The notes: a model not told the origin generated them from the sequence alone. Positions 7,251 through 16,906 are shown, counted from the first letter of the stretch. The stretch is DNA of 47,505 bases from JALENY01 sp036310185 (GCA_036310185.1 JAXJSH010000109.1:1-47505), one strand, 5' to 3'. A program made the numbers and translations.

Positions 7251-9824
7251 CTACATCCCATTTTCCCAGTAAATCCGACTGCCTTTTTCATCTTTCTTTA
7301 CAATCAGCTTTCGCTCAATCTGCTCCTTTAATTCTGTCACATGGGAAATGATACCGATGCTGCACCGCTGCCCTGTCAGCTCCTGCAAAATCCGAATCGC
7401 ACGAAGTCTGGCATCATCATCCAGAGAGCCAAATCCCTCGTCCAGAAACATGGTCTCTACTCTCACATTTCCGGCCAGATTCTGAATGATATCTGCCATC
7501 CCAAGGGCCATAGAAAGTGCCGCCATAAAGGACTCTCCGCCGGAAAGGGTTTTTACATCTCTGGTCTTCCCTGTAACAATGCTGTACACATCCAGATCAA
7601 GCCCCACTTCTCCCTGCTTTCCAAGCGCATCCATCTCCCGGCACTGCAGAATAAACTGCCCATCCGTCATATATTTCAGTCTCCGATTGGCAGCCTGGAT
7701 CATCTGATTAAAATAGCGCCGCTGCACAAATGTCTGAAAATCCACACCGGCCTGTCCAGCGATTTTTCCATTCGCAGTCTGATACAGATTCCGGAGGATC
7801 CGATACTCTTTTTCCAGTTCTTCCCGTCTGTTCCAGAGTCCTTTCAGATTTTTCAAAACCTGCTGGTTTCCCTGACGCATAGCGGCCAGGGAAACCTCTT
7901 CTTTATGAAGGCTTTTTTGTTCAGACTCAAGCCGGGCAGATGCTTCTTTCCATGCTGTCACATCAACCGGTTCTCTCCCTTTTGTGAGGCTGTCGTAGGT
8001 CTTCCAGCCTGTCCTGGCCTCCAAAAGTTCCTGCTCATGCTGTTTGATCCTGCCTTCCCAGAACTCTTTCTGCCCAATGAGCGCTTTTACTTCCAGATAA
8101 TCAGACTCCGACCGGAAACCTTCCTGTTCTCTAATCTGCATGTAATGCGTGCTTTTTTCGGATGCCAGCGCTCTCTTTTCTTCCGCATTTTTCATCTCGG
8201 CTTTTTGCATGCCTTCCAGTGTCCGAAGTGTTTCCTGTATCACATCCAGTTCTTTTTCCGAATATATTTTCCGTTTGCAGGACTCCAATTCTGTGGAAAG
8301 CAATCTGGCAAAACCATCTTCATTTTCAAAAATGTCCTGCCACTTTTCTTTCTGTTCCTTCAATGTTTTTTCCTGCTGCAGCAGATTTTCCTGAGAGCGA
8401 ATACATAATTCCGCCGCCTGTATCCGTTTCTGTTCCAACTCATCCCGGATATTTTTCGCCTCTTCCACCCACTGCTGACTGATATCTTCTTTTGGGCAAT
8501 CCGCTTTCTTTGGATGATTCGTCGAACCACAGACCGGACAGGGTGCTCCATCTTCAAGCTCTGCTGCCATGATACCTGCCTGCACTTCTAAAAACAGACC
8601 ATATCTTTGATTATATTGTACATCCGCCTGTTCGAATTCTTTTTGCAGCGCGATTAACGCTTTCTGATTTTTTTCGTGTTTTTTCCGTGCATCCTCTGCC
8701 TTTTGAAAAGACGATGCCAATACGCTTTTTTTTGCGCGCTCCAGTTCTTCCGTTCTGCTGTAAATCTCCTGCCGCACCTGTTCGCTCTTTTCAACCGCAG
8801 TACGATAAAAAGATTCTGCCTCTTCATAAGAATGCTGCGCCGGCAATACTTTTTCCGCTTTTCTAATATTTTGCAGCTGTTTTTCCAGCAGCCTGATCTC
8901 TTCCGCCTGCCCTTCTAAAAGAGCTATTTTTTTCTCAATGATCCTTTTTTGTTCAAAATTTTTGTTAATCTCTTTTGCCTGGGACAGCTGCGTTTCCACA
9001 TAAGTCCGTTCTTTTTCGATCTGATCGCGCTGTTTCTTCAGGGCCGTTTCCCGGGACTTTGTCTCTTCCTGCACCTGCTGCAGAACATCAAGGAACTCTG
9101 TTTTTTTTGTTTCCTGATATTCATTCAGAGCCTTCCACGGTTCAAAAAAAGCACTGTTTTCCGGCACATGTGCCTTTTTTCTCTCATGTTCTGTCAGTTT
9201 CCGGTTATCTTCCAGCTGGCCGTACAGCCGATTATATTCCTCTTTCAGCCGAAGCTGCACCCGTCCGTAAATACCGGTCTGAAATATTTTTGAAAATATA
9301 AGTTTCCGCTCCCGTGAAGATGCGTGAAGCAGTTTTAAATACTCCCCCTGGGCTATCATGGTAATCTGTGCAAACTGCTCCCGGTCCACCCCTGTCAATT
9401 CCTGAATCTTCTGATTGATATCACGGATATTTCCCGGAAATTCTCTTCCATCCGGTAAAATGAGACTCGCCTTTGCTCCCACACTGACCTTTTTATACGC
9501 ACCGTCTTTGTTTTTCCTTTTACTGGTGCGCTCGTAAGCAGGGCTTCGCCGCACACAATAACATTCCCCATGTTCCTGAAAAACCAGCTCCACATAGGTC
9601 TCTCCATCTTCCGGCGCATAATGACTCCGCATCATGGAACCATCCCGGGCCGCGCCGCTTACTTCACCAAAAAGCGCATAGGAAATGGCATCAAAAATCG
9701 TGGTTTTTCCCGCACCAGTATCCCCGGTAATCAGAAAAATCCCGCTGTCCAGCGAAGTAAAATCAATCACTTCCACGCCCCCATAAGAGCCAAATGCGCT
9801 CATGGTCAATTTCTGTGGTTTCAT
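7251..9824 (-). CDS. sbcC: Exonuclease subunit SbcC (Rad50-like SMC ATPase)
   Basis: ATPase subunit of the SbcCD (Mre11-Rad50-like) nuclease, which cleaves DNA hairpins and processes double-strand ends. The 857 residues show Walker A GDTGAGKTT at 34-42, long Glu/Lys/Gln coiled coils on both sides of a zinc-hook CPVCGS near residue 428, the ABC signature LSGGES near 761 and Walker B FLDEGFGSLDD near 790. It is shorter than the E. coli and B. subtilis proteins (over 1000 residues), with the missing length in the coiled-coil arms. It overlaps sbcD by 4 bases (ATGA), a sign of translational coupling. Confidence 0.95.
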   Translation of the reverse strand: MKPQKLTMSAFGSYGGVEVIDFTSLDSGIFLITGDTGAGKTTIFDAISYALFGEVSGAARDGSMMRSHYAPEDGETYVELVFQEHGECYCVRRSPAYERTSKRKNKDGAYKKVSVGAKASLILPDGREFPGNIRDINQKIQELTGVDREQFAQITMIAQGEYLKLLHASSRERKLIFSKIFQTGIYGRVQLRLKEEYNRLYGQLEDNRKLTEHERKKAHVPENSAFFEPWKALNEYQETKKTEFLDVLQQVQEETKSRETALKKQRDQIEKERTYVETQLSQAKEINKNFEQKRIIEKKIALLEGQAEEIRLLEKQLQNIRKAEKVLPAQHSYEEAESFYRTAVEKSEQVRQEIYSRTEELERAKKSVLASSFQKAEDARKKHEKNQKALIALQKEFEQADVQYNQRYGLFLEVQAGIMAAELEDGAPCPVCGSTNHPKKADCPKEDISQQWVEEAKNIRDELEQKRIQAAELCIRSQENLLQQEKTLKEQKEKWQDIFENEDGFARLLSTELESCKRKIYSEKELDVIQETLRTLEGMQKAEMKNAEEKRALASEKSTHYMQIREQEGFRSESDYLEVKALIGQKEFWEGRIKQHEQELLEARTGWKTYDSLTKGREPVDVTAWKEASARLESEQKSLHKEEVSLAAMRQGNQQVLKNLKGLWNRREELEKEYRILRNLYQTANGKIAGQAGVDFQTFVQRRYFNQMIQAANRRLKYMTDGQFILQCREMDALGKQGEVGLDLDVYSIVTGKTRDVKTLSGGESFMAALSMALGMADIIQNLAGNVRVETMFLDEGFGSLDDDARLRAIRILQELTGQRCSIGIISHVTELKEQIERKLIVKKDEKGSRIYWENGM

Positions 9825-11005
9825 TCCCGCTCCTCCTTTTCCGATTCAATGATGCGTTCCACAACCGTCCGTTCCTCTTCTTCCATCGGACGCCCTGTCA
9901 TGATCTCGTAAAACTGTTCAAAGGCTTCCATGGGCCGAAGCACCTGCACTTCTTCCGTTTCATCCATCAATTTTTCTCTGGTACGGCTGTTGTCGATCCG
10001 AACTTCCAGCAGATGATCATAAATCTCCTCCAGCTGTTCTCTGAAATGATAGGGTTCCTGCTCATCCGTCAGCGTCACACTGACAAAATCATGCCGATTA
10101 TGTTCCCCGGCCCATGCCAGCACCTCTTCCAGCGTACCCCGGATTCGCCGTACATCCTGCAGGCCGTAAAGAGGCAAAAATGAGATTTCCGGTTCACTGC
10201 CCTTTTCCTTCAGCATAACTACCGTAATGGATTTACTGTGATGTTCTTCACTGACGGAATATTTATACGGTGTCCCGCAGTAACGGATATGGTCTGCTCC
10301 AGCCTTCTGACTTCCATGAATATGCCCCAGGGCTGCATAGTCGAAATCCATCAGAACCTCCGCGCTGATTTTGTCAAGACCTCCAGCCATGATGACGGAC
10401 TGCTCGGATTCACAGGTTTCCACGATCTGCCCACTGCCCGCATAAAACTGATGACTTAAAATCACATTTCTCTGGTCAAAATCTATATTTTCCCGCTCCA
10501 GCACCAGCCTTACGGCGGATTCATAGCTGTCAATATTCTGCTCTTCTGCATCCTTTTCCGATTTTGCCAATTGTCTCACATATCCCGGTTTCAAAAACGG
10601 AAGCAGATAAAAGGATACCGGACCATATTCATCATACAGCGTCACTTTTTTCATATACGCTTCCTCTGTCTGGGGCGGCATCACGGACACATAAATCTGG
10701 TGTTTTTCCAAAAATGTTTCTCCATAGGACAAACGCTCCGGCGAATCATGATTTCCCGCAATCATGCAGACCTGTATCTTCGGTTCTATTTCAGACAGAT
10801 CTGCCAAAAATCGGTCCAGCAGTTTATATGCCTCACCTGCCGGAACCGTCCGGTCATAAATATCACCGCACAGCAAAATCACATCCGGACGGTGTTTTTT
10901 TGCCTCTTCTATTATCTGATTCAGTACAGCCCTCTGATTTTCCAGCAGACTGTGACCATTTAAAACTTTTCCAATATGCAGATCGGATAAATGAAAAATT
11001 TTCAT
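9821..11005 (-). CDS. sbcD: Exonuclease subunit SbcD (Mre11-like nuclease)
   Basis: Metal-dependent phosphoesterase and nuclease partner of SbcC. The 394-residue protein carries the calcineurin-like motifs in order: DLHIG (8-12), GDIYD near 46, GNHDS near 83, HQFYAG and GHIHGS (about 235). The C-terminal 130 residues form the cap and SbcC-binding part. It is the first gene of sbcDC; its stop overlaps the sbcC start. ATG at 11005 is preceded by a GGGAGAA-type site. Confidence 0.95.
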   Translation of the reverse strand: MKIFHLSDLHIGKVLNGHSLLENQRAVLNQIIEEAKKHRPDVILLCGDIYDRTVPAGEAYKLLDRFLADLSEIEPKIQVCMIAGNHDSPERLSYGETFLEKHQIYVSVMPPQTEEAYMKKVTLYDEYGPVSFYLLPFLKPGYVRQLAKSEKDAEEQNIDSYESAVRLVLERENIDFDQRNVILSHQFYAGSGQIVETCESEQSVIMAGGLDKISAEVLMDFDYAALGHIHGSQKAGADHIRYCGTPYKYSVSEEHHSKSITVVMLKEKGSEPEISFLPLYGLQDVRRIRGTLEEVLAWAGEHNRHDFVSVTLTDEQEPYHFREQLEEIYDHLLEVRIDNSRTREKLMDETEEVQVLRPMEAFEQFYEIMTGRPMEEEERTVVERIIESEKEERE

Positions 11006-11075
11006 AGTGTTTCTCCCAGTTTAAAATCTGCTCTTATTGTACCAATTTACCGGAATAAGAGCCAGTCTTTCCAAC

Positions 11076-11132
11076 GAAAAAGGATTGAATCTGCCGCATT
11101 TTGAAATGCCGCAAATTCAATCCCTGCTTTTT
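11076..11132. terminator. Bidirectional intrinsic terminator downstream of nrdD
   Basis: Long inverted repeat GGATTGAAT-CTGCCGCAT / ATGCCGCA-AATTCAATCC at 11082-11123, with A5 on the left and CTGCTTTTT on the right. On the minus strand it lies just after the nrdD stop and is followed by TTTTT. Confidence 0.88.
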
Positions 11133-11142
11133 CCATAATTTC

Positions 11143-13290
11143 CTACATAGATTTACGCTCTGCGATCTCCGCCATTTTTGCATCATTCAGACGGGTATCA
11201 CCATGTACACGGCTGTAGGAAAGGTAACCGTTCATACGGTCAATCTTTGTCAGATTGCTGGAGCCGCATACCGGACATACATCCATTTCCAGCTCTTTGT
11301 GTCCGCAGTCATCACAGTATGCCAGTGACAGGTTTACGCCTTCATAGTAACCCAGTTTCATGGCGCGGCGCACCAGCGCGCGGATGGCCTGTTTGTTATA
11401 ACCAACCGGATAACGCACATACTGAATCTTTCCGCCATTGCAGAATTCCCAGAAACGGCCTTCCAGATCCTGTTTTTCGATGGGGGACAGATCCTCCGTC
11501 ACGTGACAGTGGAAACTGTTGCTTACATACGGACGATCGGATACACCTTCCACAATGCCATACTGCTTGCGGAACTGCTCTACCTGCAGACCGCAGAGAC
11601 TTTCTGCCGGTGTACCGTAGATTGCGTACAGATTGCCGTCTTCTTCTTTAAACTGATTTACTTTTTTATTGATATATTTCAGAACTTCCAGTGCAAATTC
11701 TCCATCTTCTGCGATGGATTTTCCATTATACAGTTCCTGAAGTTCATTTAACGCGGTAATTCCAAAAGATGCGGTCATCGGCTTCAGAATGGAGCGGATT
11801 CTGTCACCCGGCTGGAGATGTCCGCCATAAAAACCGCCTTCACAGTACGCCAGCGGGTTGGTGGATGCACGCATCTGTCCCAGATAGTCATAGGTGCGGA
11901 TGTGCAGATTTCGGATCATCTCCAGATAGAAATCAAGCACTTCATAGAAATCCCGGTTTTCCTGACGGGATTTTGCCAGAATCATGGGAAGGTGAAGACT
12001 TACTGCACCAATATTAAAACGGCCTACAAATACCGGCTTGTCATCCTCATCTGCCGGTTTCATGCCCCCGCGCTCATACCAGGGACTTAAGAAAGCGCGG
12101 CAGCCCATGGGACTGATGACTCTCTTATATTTTTTATACATCTCACTGATATATCCCTCGCCTGACATGGACAGCCAGTCCGGATACATTGTCTTTGCAG
12201 AACATTCAATACCGGCTTCAAATACATCTTCACACTCACAGCCTTCTCCATGAATGGCTTCGTCATATAAAAATACGATTTTCGGGAAAAGCACCGGTTT
12301 CTTGAACCCTTTTTTGCCCTGCCCCTCTTTATGCACTTCCAGAAGGGAAATTGAGATCATTTTTTCAAAACGCTCTGTTCCAAGACCAAGGGTCACAGTT
12401 ACAAACGGATAATCGCCCCGGGATGAACCTACCGTATTCAGCTTATACTCAATGCCCTGCCATCCCTGATCGCATTCACGGCGAACCTTATTCAAAGCGT
12501 ATTCAACCGCTCTTTCCTCTCTTCCGGTCCAGCTTTCATCCGAATACTGCAAAAATTCTTCCACATATCTGTCATAGCTTTTCTGGGCATACGGTGCCAG
12601 AATTTTATCCACTTCCGGAACGGTAAATCCGCCGTACTGCTGTGCAGCGGTGCTGAGGATGATATCTCCCATTACGTCAAAAGCGGTATCCAGACTCTTG
12701 GGCTCGTTGTACCAGACATTTCCCATCTCGAAACCGCCCTTTAATACATTTCCCACATCAAAGAGACAGCAGTTCATGGTATCCAGACGGGCAGACTGGT
12801 CATGGATGTAGATATATCCATCCTTACATGCCTGCAGTTCATTACGGTTCATAAAAAACTTACGATATAACTCCTTGTTCAGTTCATTGAAAATAAGGCT
12901 TCGTTTCGTTGCCACAAGAGCACTGTCCGTATTGGCATTGCTCTTGTCTCCGATATAACGGATTGCCTGGCTCTTTGTATAAACATCATCCATCATATGA
13001 ATGAAATCCAGTTTATAGTTACGGTAATCGCGGTAACTCTTTGCCACATCCGGATTCACACGATCCAGAGCCCCTTCCACGATGTTGTGCATATCCAGAA
13101 TCGGAATCTCCGTCTTATTCAAAGACTCTGCACGCTCAACGGCAAATTTGCAGATAAAATCAATTTCATCCGGCGCAAATTCATACAGAATACGTCCAGC
13201 AGACTTATTGACAGCCACTACAATCTTCTGAACATTAAAAGCCTCTTTTGTTCCATCCTTTTTTATAATAAACATCTCTTTTTCCGGCAT
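11143..13290 (-). CDS. nrdD: Anaerobic (class III) ribonucleoside-triphosphate reductase
   Basis: Makes deoxyribonucleotides from ribonucleoside triphosphates without oxygen, using a glycyl radical installed by the radical-SAM enzyme NrdG. The start is placed at 13290 (MPEKEMFII), 19 codons inside the longest frame, because AAAGGAAAAG lies just upstream. The 715-residue product has an N-terminal ATP-cone (FIIKKDGTKEAFNVQKIV), the catalytic barrel, a C-terminal zinc site (CDDC and CPVCGS) and the glycyl-radical segment SRVHGDTR with Gly near 697. No nrdG follows; the next gene is sbcD, beyond a strong terminator. Two palindromes upstream resemble NrdR boxes. Confidence 0.96.
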   Translation of the reverse strand: MPEKEMFIIKKDGTKEAFNVQKIVVAVNKSAGRILYEFAPDEIDFICKFAVERAESLNKTEIPILDMHNIVEGALDRVNPDVAKSYRDYRNYKLDFIHMMDDVYTKSQAIRYIGDKSNANTDSALVATKRSLIFNELNKELYRKFFMNRNELQACKDGYIYIHDQSARLDTMNCCLFDVGNVLKGGFEMGNVWYNEPKSLDTAFDVMGDIILSTAAQQYGGFTVPEVDKILAPYAQKSYDRYVEEFLQYSDESWTGREERAVEYALNKVRRECDQGWQGIEYKLNTVGSSRGDYPFVTVTLGLGTERFEKMISISLLEVHKEGQGKKGFKKPVLFPKIVFLYDEAIHGEGCECEDVFEAGIECSAKTMYPDWLSMSGEGYISEMYKKYKRVISPMGCRAFLSPWYERGGMKPADEDDKPVFVGRFNIGAVSLHLPMILAKSRQENRDFYEVLDFYLEMIRNLHIRTYDYLGQMRASTNPLAYCEGGFYGGHLQPGDRIRSILKPMTASFGITALNELQELYNGKSIAEDGEFALEVLKYINKKVNQFKEEDGNLYAIYGTPAESLCGLQVEQFRKQYGIVEGVSDRPYVSNSFHCHVTEDLSPIEKQDLEGRFWEFCNGGKIQYVRYPVGYNKQAIRALVRRAMKLGYYEGVNLSLAYCDDCGHKELEMDVCPVCGSSNLTKIDRMNGYLSYSRVHGDTRLNDAKMAEIAERKSM

Positions 13291-13314
13291 TTTCTTTTCC
13301 TTTCGCTTTTTATC

Positions 13315-13326
13315 ACTAAATATAGT
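13315..13326. promoter_or_regulatory. Putative NrdR box, proximal
   Basis: ACTAAATATAGT, a near-palindrome with the ACwA...TwGT outline of NrdR boxes, centred 30 bp upstream of the nrdD start. Its partner lies 42 bp (four helical turns) away, as in paired NrdR sites. Confidence 0.45.
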
Positions 13327-13356
13327 AGTATACTCATATTTCCCCAATTATCCAAT

Positions 13357-13368
13357 ACAATATCTTGT
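13357..13368. promoter_or_regulatory. Putative NrdR box, distal
   Basis: ACAATATCTTGT (ACAAGATATTGT on the nrdD strand), a near-palindrome with the NrdR-box outline, centred 42 bp from the proximal site. NrdR is the general repressor of ribonucleotide reductase genes; its gene is not in the window. Confidence 0.45.
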
Positions 13369-13564
13369 AGATGCCAGTATACCATTGCCCCATCATCTTG
13401 TAAAGGTCTTTTTCCAAAAATAATATTATAAAAATCCTCTGATCCGCCGGATTTTTTCGGATATTTTTGCCCAATCCGACTCTGATTGACAAACACAGCC
13501 CGAGCCGTTACATCGGAATCCTGCTTTTTACAAAAAACATAAAAAATAATCTTTAATGCAAACA
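13369..13564. other. Intergenic region upstream of nrdD without a recognised gene
   Basis: This is the unexplained part of the roughly 335 bp between nrdD and gatB. It holds several T-rich runs and short imperfect inverted repeats (CCGCCGGAT...GGAT) but no frame with a ribosome site and no recognised RNA. It probably contains the nrdD promoter, which I could not place with confidence. Confidence 0.4.
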
Positions 13565-13594
13565 CGGGGATTGAACCAGCCAGTTCAATCCCCG
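13565..13594 (-). terminator. Hairpin terminator downstream of gatB
   Basis: Perfect inverted repeat CGGGGATTGAAC / GTTCAATCCCCG with a 6-base loop, 31 bp past the gatB stop. The better T-run (TTATTTTT) is on the plus-strand side; on the gatB side only GTGTTTG follows, so termination there is likely but not certain. Confidence 0.65.
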
Positions 13595-13625
13595 CTTATT
13601 TTTATGTCTTATTCAACTGAATATT

Positions 13626-15056
13626 TTAACCCAGAATTTCCACAAGAATCTTGTTTACAAGTCCCGGATTTGCCTTGCCCTGTGTGGCTTTCATAGTCTG
13701 ACCAACCAGCGCGCCAATGGCTTTTTTCTTTCCATTTCTGTAGTCTTCCACAGACTTCGGATTTTCGGCTACCACTTTTTCCACGATAGCACGAAGTTCG
13801 CCTTCATCGCTTACCGACTTCAGACCATGCTCTTCTACATACTGATCCGGATCAATGTTTTCATAGAAAACCTTCTCAAATACTTCTTTTGCTACAGTAC
13901 TTGTGATGGTGCCCGCATCTGCCAGATCGATCAGTTTTGCCAGATTTTCCGGTGAGAAAGTAATATCTTCCGGCTCTTTTCCGTTTTCACTCAGGAGACG
14001 GAATGTTTCAACCATAAGCCAGTTGGATACTTTCTTCGGTTTCTTGCAGATAGCGGTAGTTGCTTCGAACAGATCTGCCAGTTTTTTAGAAGAAGTAATG
14101 ATCTCCGCATCGTATTGCGGAATCTCAAATTCTGTTTTATATCTTTCCAGCTTTTCTGTGCGCAGCTCCGGCTGACGGTCACGGATTTCCTGAAGCCATT
14201 CATCGCTGATAACCACCGGCACCAGATCCGGGTCCGGGAAGTAACGGTAATCCTGCGCATCTTCCTTTGAACGCATTGCATAGGAGTAGGCTTTCGCATC
14301 ATCCCATCTTCTTGTCTCCTGAACCACCTGCTTTCCTGCTTCCAGAAGGTCGATCTGACGCTCCGTCTCTCCCTGTATTGCGCGGGCAATCGCTTTAAAG
14401 GAATTCAGGTTTTTCATCTCTGTTCTGGTACCAAATTTCTCAGCGCCTACCTCACGGACAGACAGATTCACATCTGCACGCATGGAACCCTCCTGCAGCT
14501 TACAGTCAGACGCACCCAGATACTGAACGATCAGGCGCAGTTTATCAAGATAAGCAATTACTTCATCTGCACTTCTCATATCCGGTTCCGATACAATCTC
14601 GATCAGCGGCACACCGCTTCGGTTAAAGTCTACCAATGAGTCGCCCCATTCGTCATGAACCAGTTTTCCGGCATCCTCTTCCATATGGATCTCGTGAATA
14701 CCGATTTTCTTTTTGCCGTTTTCCGTTTCAATCTCCACAAAACCATCGTGGCAGATTGGTAAATACAGCTGGGAAATCTGATAGTTCTGCGGGTTGTCCG
14801 GGTAAAAATAATTTTTACGGTCGAACTTGCAGTACTGGTTAATCTGACAGTTCGTAGCCAGACCTACTGCCAGCGCATATTCAACGACCTGTTTATTCAA
14901 AACTGGAAGAGAACCCGGCATACCGGTACAGACCGGACAGGTATGGGTATTCGGTGCTCCGCCGAACTCGGTGGAACAGCCACAGAAAATCTTTGTCTTT
15001 GTTGCAAGCTCTACGTGAACTTCCAGACCAATGACGGTTTCATACTGCTTTGACAT
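13626..15056 (-). CDS. gatB: Aspartyl/glutamyl-tRNA amidotransferase subunit B
   Basis: Subunit of GatCAB, which converts Glu-tRNA(Gln) or Asp-tRNA(Asn) to the amidated forms in organisms lacking the matching synthetase. GatB binds the misacylated tRNA and activates it with ATP. The start is placed at 15056 (MSKQYETVIGLEVHVEL), 43 codons inside the open frame, because AAGGAGGAG lies 7 bases before this ATG. The 476-residue product has the GLEVHVEL opening, zinc-type cysteines CGCS and CPVC near residues 25-45, an RTEMKNLNSF motif and the C-terminal tRNA-binding YqeY-like domain ending NKILVEIL. The gatA stop and gatB start are separated by one base. Confidence 0.97.
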   Translation of the reverse strand: MSKQYETVIGLEVHVELATKTKIFCGCSTEFGGAPNTHTCPVCTGMPGSLPVLNKQVVEYALAVGLATNCQINQYCKFDRKNYFYPDNPQNYQISQLYLPICHDGFVEIETENGKKKIGIHEIHMEEDAGKLVHDEWGDSLVDFNRSGVPLIEIVSEPDMRSADEVIAYLDKLRLIVQYLGASDCKLQEGSMRADVNLSVREVGAEKFGTRTEMKNLNSFKAIARAIQGETERQIDLLEAGKQVVQETRRWDDAKAYSYAMRSKEDAQDYRYFPDPDLVPVVISDEWLQEIRDRQPELRTEKLERYKTEFEIPQYDAEIITSSKKLADLFEATTAICKKPKKVSNWLMVETFRLLSENGKEPEDITFSPENLAKLIDLADAGTITSTVAKEVFEKVFYENIDPDQYVEEHGLKSVSDEGELRAIVEKVVAENPKSVEDYRNGKKKAIGALVGQTMKATQGKANPGLVNKILVEILG

Positions 15057-15057
15057 A

Positions 15058-16503
15058 TCAGTTCTCCTCCTTTCTGCTGCATTCATATGCGTATCCTGCG
15101 CGAATAATATTTTTCTCTTTGAAACAGTCTCCGATGAACTGTGCACCGATCGGCAGACCTTTGGAATCTTTGCCGCACGGAACACTCATACCCGGCAGGC
15201 CAGCCAGATTCACGGAAATTGTGTAAATATCGCCCAGATACATTTTCAGAGGATCACTCAATGAATCTCCCAGTTTCGGAGCTGTGGTCGGAGCAGCCGG
15301 TCCCAGGATTACATCATATTTTTCAAATGCCTTATCAAAGGCCTGTTTGATCAATGCTTTTGTTCTCAGCGCTTTCAGATAATATGCATCGTAATAGCCG
15401 GAGCTTAATACAAAGGAACCCAGCATAATACGGCGTTTTACTTCCGGACCGAAGCCTTCAGAGCGACTCTTTTTATACATATCATGAAGACCTTCGTACT
15501 GTTCGGAACGATAGCCATATTTCACACCGTCAAAACGGGACAGGTTGGAGCTTGCTTCTGCAGAAGCAATGGTGTAGTATGCCGGAATCGCATATTCTAC
15601 CAGACTTAAGTCAAATTCTTCTACTTCTGCGCCCTTTGCTCTTAATACATCAGCCACCTTCAAAACGGCTTCTTTTACTTCCGGATCAAGACCCTCTCCG
15701 AAGTAGTCTCGCGGAATACCGATCTTCATACCTTTTACATCATCCACTAAGGCTGAGGTAAAATCATAATCATCGCGTTTTACGGATGTACTGTCTTTCG
15801 GATCATAAGATGCGATCGCTTCCAGAATGGTTGCACAGTCAGTTACGTCTTTTGCCACCGGTCCGATCTGATCCAGTGAAGATCCGTAAGCGATCAGGCC
15901 GTAACGGGAAACCGTGCCGTAAGTGGGCTTAATACCGGTCACACCGCAGAATGAACTGGGCTGACGGATGGAACCGCCTGTATCGGAACCGAGCGCATAA
16001 CTGCATTCTTCTGCTGCCACAGCCGCACAGGAACCGCCGGAGGAACCGCCCGGTACATGCTCCGGATTGTGCGGGTTTTTGGTCGGTCCATAGAAAGAAG
16101 TCTCAGTGGTACTTCCCATGGCAAACTCGTCCATATTTGTTTTTCCGATAATTACTGCACCGGCTTTCTGAAGATTCAGAACTGCCTCTGCGGTATAAGT
16201 AGGAATGTAATTGTAAAGGATTTTAGAACTGCAGGTTGTCACAAGTCCTTCTGTACACATATTGTCTTTGATCGCCACCGGCACACCGGCCAGCGGTCCG
16301 GTCAAAGTACCGTCATCAATCTTTTTCTGTACTTCTTCTGCCTGTTTGAGCGCACCTTCTTCATCTACTGTCACATAACAGTTGTACAGATCTTCTTTTT
16401 CTTTGATCGCGTCCAGAGCAGCCTTTGTTGCTTCTGCTACGGACACTTCTTTTGCCTTGATCTTTTTGCCCAGATCAACAGCGGTCAATCCCATAAGGTT
16501 CAC
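15058..16503 (-). CDS. gatA: Aspartyl/glutamyl-tRNA amidotransferase subunit A
   Basis: Glutaminase subunit of GatCAB; releases ammonia that GatB uses on the activated tRNA. The 481 residues carry the amidase signature with the catalytic trio at the family positions: Lys79 (VAIKDNM), Ser154 (PGGSSGGS) and Ser178 (TGGSIRQ). The start is taken as GTG at 16503, eight bases after an AGGAGG site; an in-frame ATG three codons later is an alternative. It sits 12 bp after gatC and 1 base before gatB, so the trio forms one operon. Confidence 0.97.
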   Translation of the reverse strand: MNLMGLTAVDLGKKIKAKEVSVAEATKAALDAIKEKEDLYNCYVTVDEEGALKQAEEVQKKIDDGTLTGPLAGVPVAIKDNMCTEGLVTTCSSKILYNYIPTYTAEAVLNLQKAGAVIIGKTNMDEFAMGSTTETSFYGPTKNPHNPEHVPGGSSGGSCAAVAAEECSYALGSDTGGSIRQPSSFCGVTGIKPTYGTVSRYGLIAYGSSLDQIGPVAKDVTDCATILEAIASYDPKDSTSVKRDDYDFTSALVDDVKGMKIGIPRDYFGEGLDPEVKEAVLKVADVLRAKGAEVEEFDLSLVEYAIPAYYTIASAEASSNLSRFDGVKYGYRSEQYEGLHDMYKKSRSEGFGPEVKRRIMLGSFVLSSGYYDAYYLKALRTKALIKQAFDKAFEKYDVILGPAAPTTAPKLGDSLSDPLKMYLGDIYTISVNLAGLPGMSVPCGKDSKGLPIGAQFIGDCFKEKNIIRAGYAYECSRKEEN

Positions 16504-16515
16504 TGCTCTTTCCTC

Positions 16516-16809
16516 CTATTCTATGGTTTTCGGAACCACGAAAGCTCCTTCTCTTTGTTCCGGTGCATTTTTCAGCACTTCATCACGGGTGTCACCGTTT
16601 GTGACAACATCTTCACGGAATACATTTTTCACCGGAAATACGTGGGACATGGGTTCCACACCGGACGTGTCCAGTTCATTCAATTTATCAATATAATCCA
16701 GCATACTGCCCATATCTTTTTTGGCAGCTTCCTTTTCCTCTTCGGAAAGGTCCAGCTTGGCCAGAATGCCGACATATTCGATTGTTTCATCACTAATAAT
16801 ATTTGCCAT
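16516..16809 (-). CDS. gatC: Aspartyl/glutamyl-tRNA amidotransferase subunit C
   Basis: Small stabilising subunit that wraps the GatA-GatB interface. The 97 residues are of usual length and show the conserved pattern: a helix with LAKLDLSEEE, MLDYIDKLNELDTSGVEPMSH in the middle, and a tail REDVV...VPKTIE. It is the first gene of gatCAB and has a recognisable promoter upstream. ATG at 16809 follows an AAAGGAG site. Confidence 0.96.
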   Translation of the reverse strand: MANIISDETIEYVGILAKLDLSEEEKEAAKKDMGSMLDYIDKLNELDTSGVEPMSHVFPVKNVFREDVVTNGDTRDEVLKNAPEQREGAFVVPKTIE

Positions 16810-16844
16810 AATACGGCTCCTTTCTACAAAGAATCACACGGTCG

Positions 16845-16873
16845 ATTGTAACACAAAAAAAGACCTAATACAA
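16845..16873 (-). promoter_or_regulatory. Putative sigma-A promoter of gatCAB
   Basis: TTGTAT (16873-16868), 17-base spacer, TACAAT (16850-16845) on the minus strand, 35 bases before the gatC start. Confidence 0.55.
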
Positions 16874-16906
16874 CGGGGTTACCGCAGGGTTTTTTAATAT
16901 ATATAA

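Noticed and set aside
7341..8408. 355-codon plus-strand frame opposite sbcC
   Set aside because: Long only because the opposite strand encodes coiled-coil protein with few stop-generating codons; no domain seen.
13565..13594. The GGATTGAA-type hairpins at 11.08 and 13.57 kb as a repeat family
   Set aside because: They share only about eight bases (GGATTGAA) and have different loops and inner stems; ordinary terminators.
16057..16851. 264-codon plus-strand frame opposite gatA and gatC
   Set aside because: Spans two firmly identified genes and their spacer; antisense artefact.
16861..16896. Possible RNA element or terminator at the GGGGTTACCGCAGGGTTTTTT segment upstream of gatC
   Set aside because: The strand does not form a stable self-complementary stem; the T-run alone is not enough.
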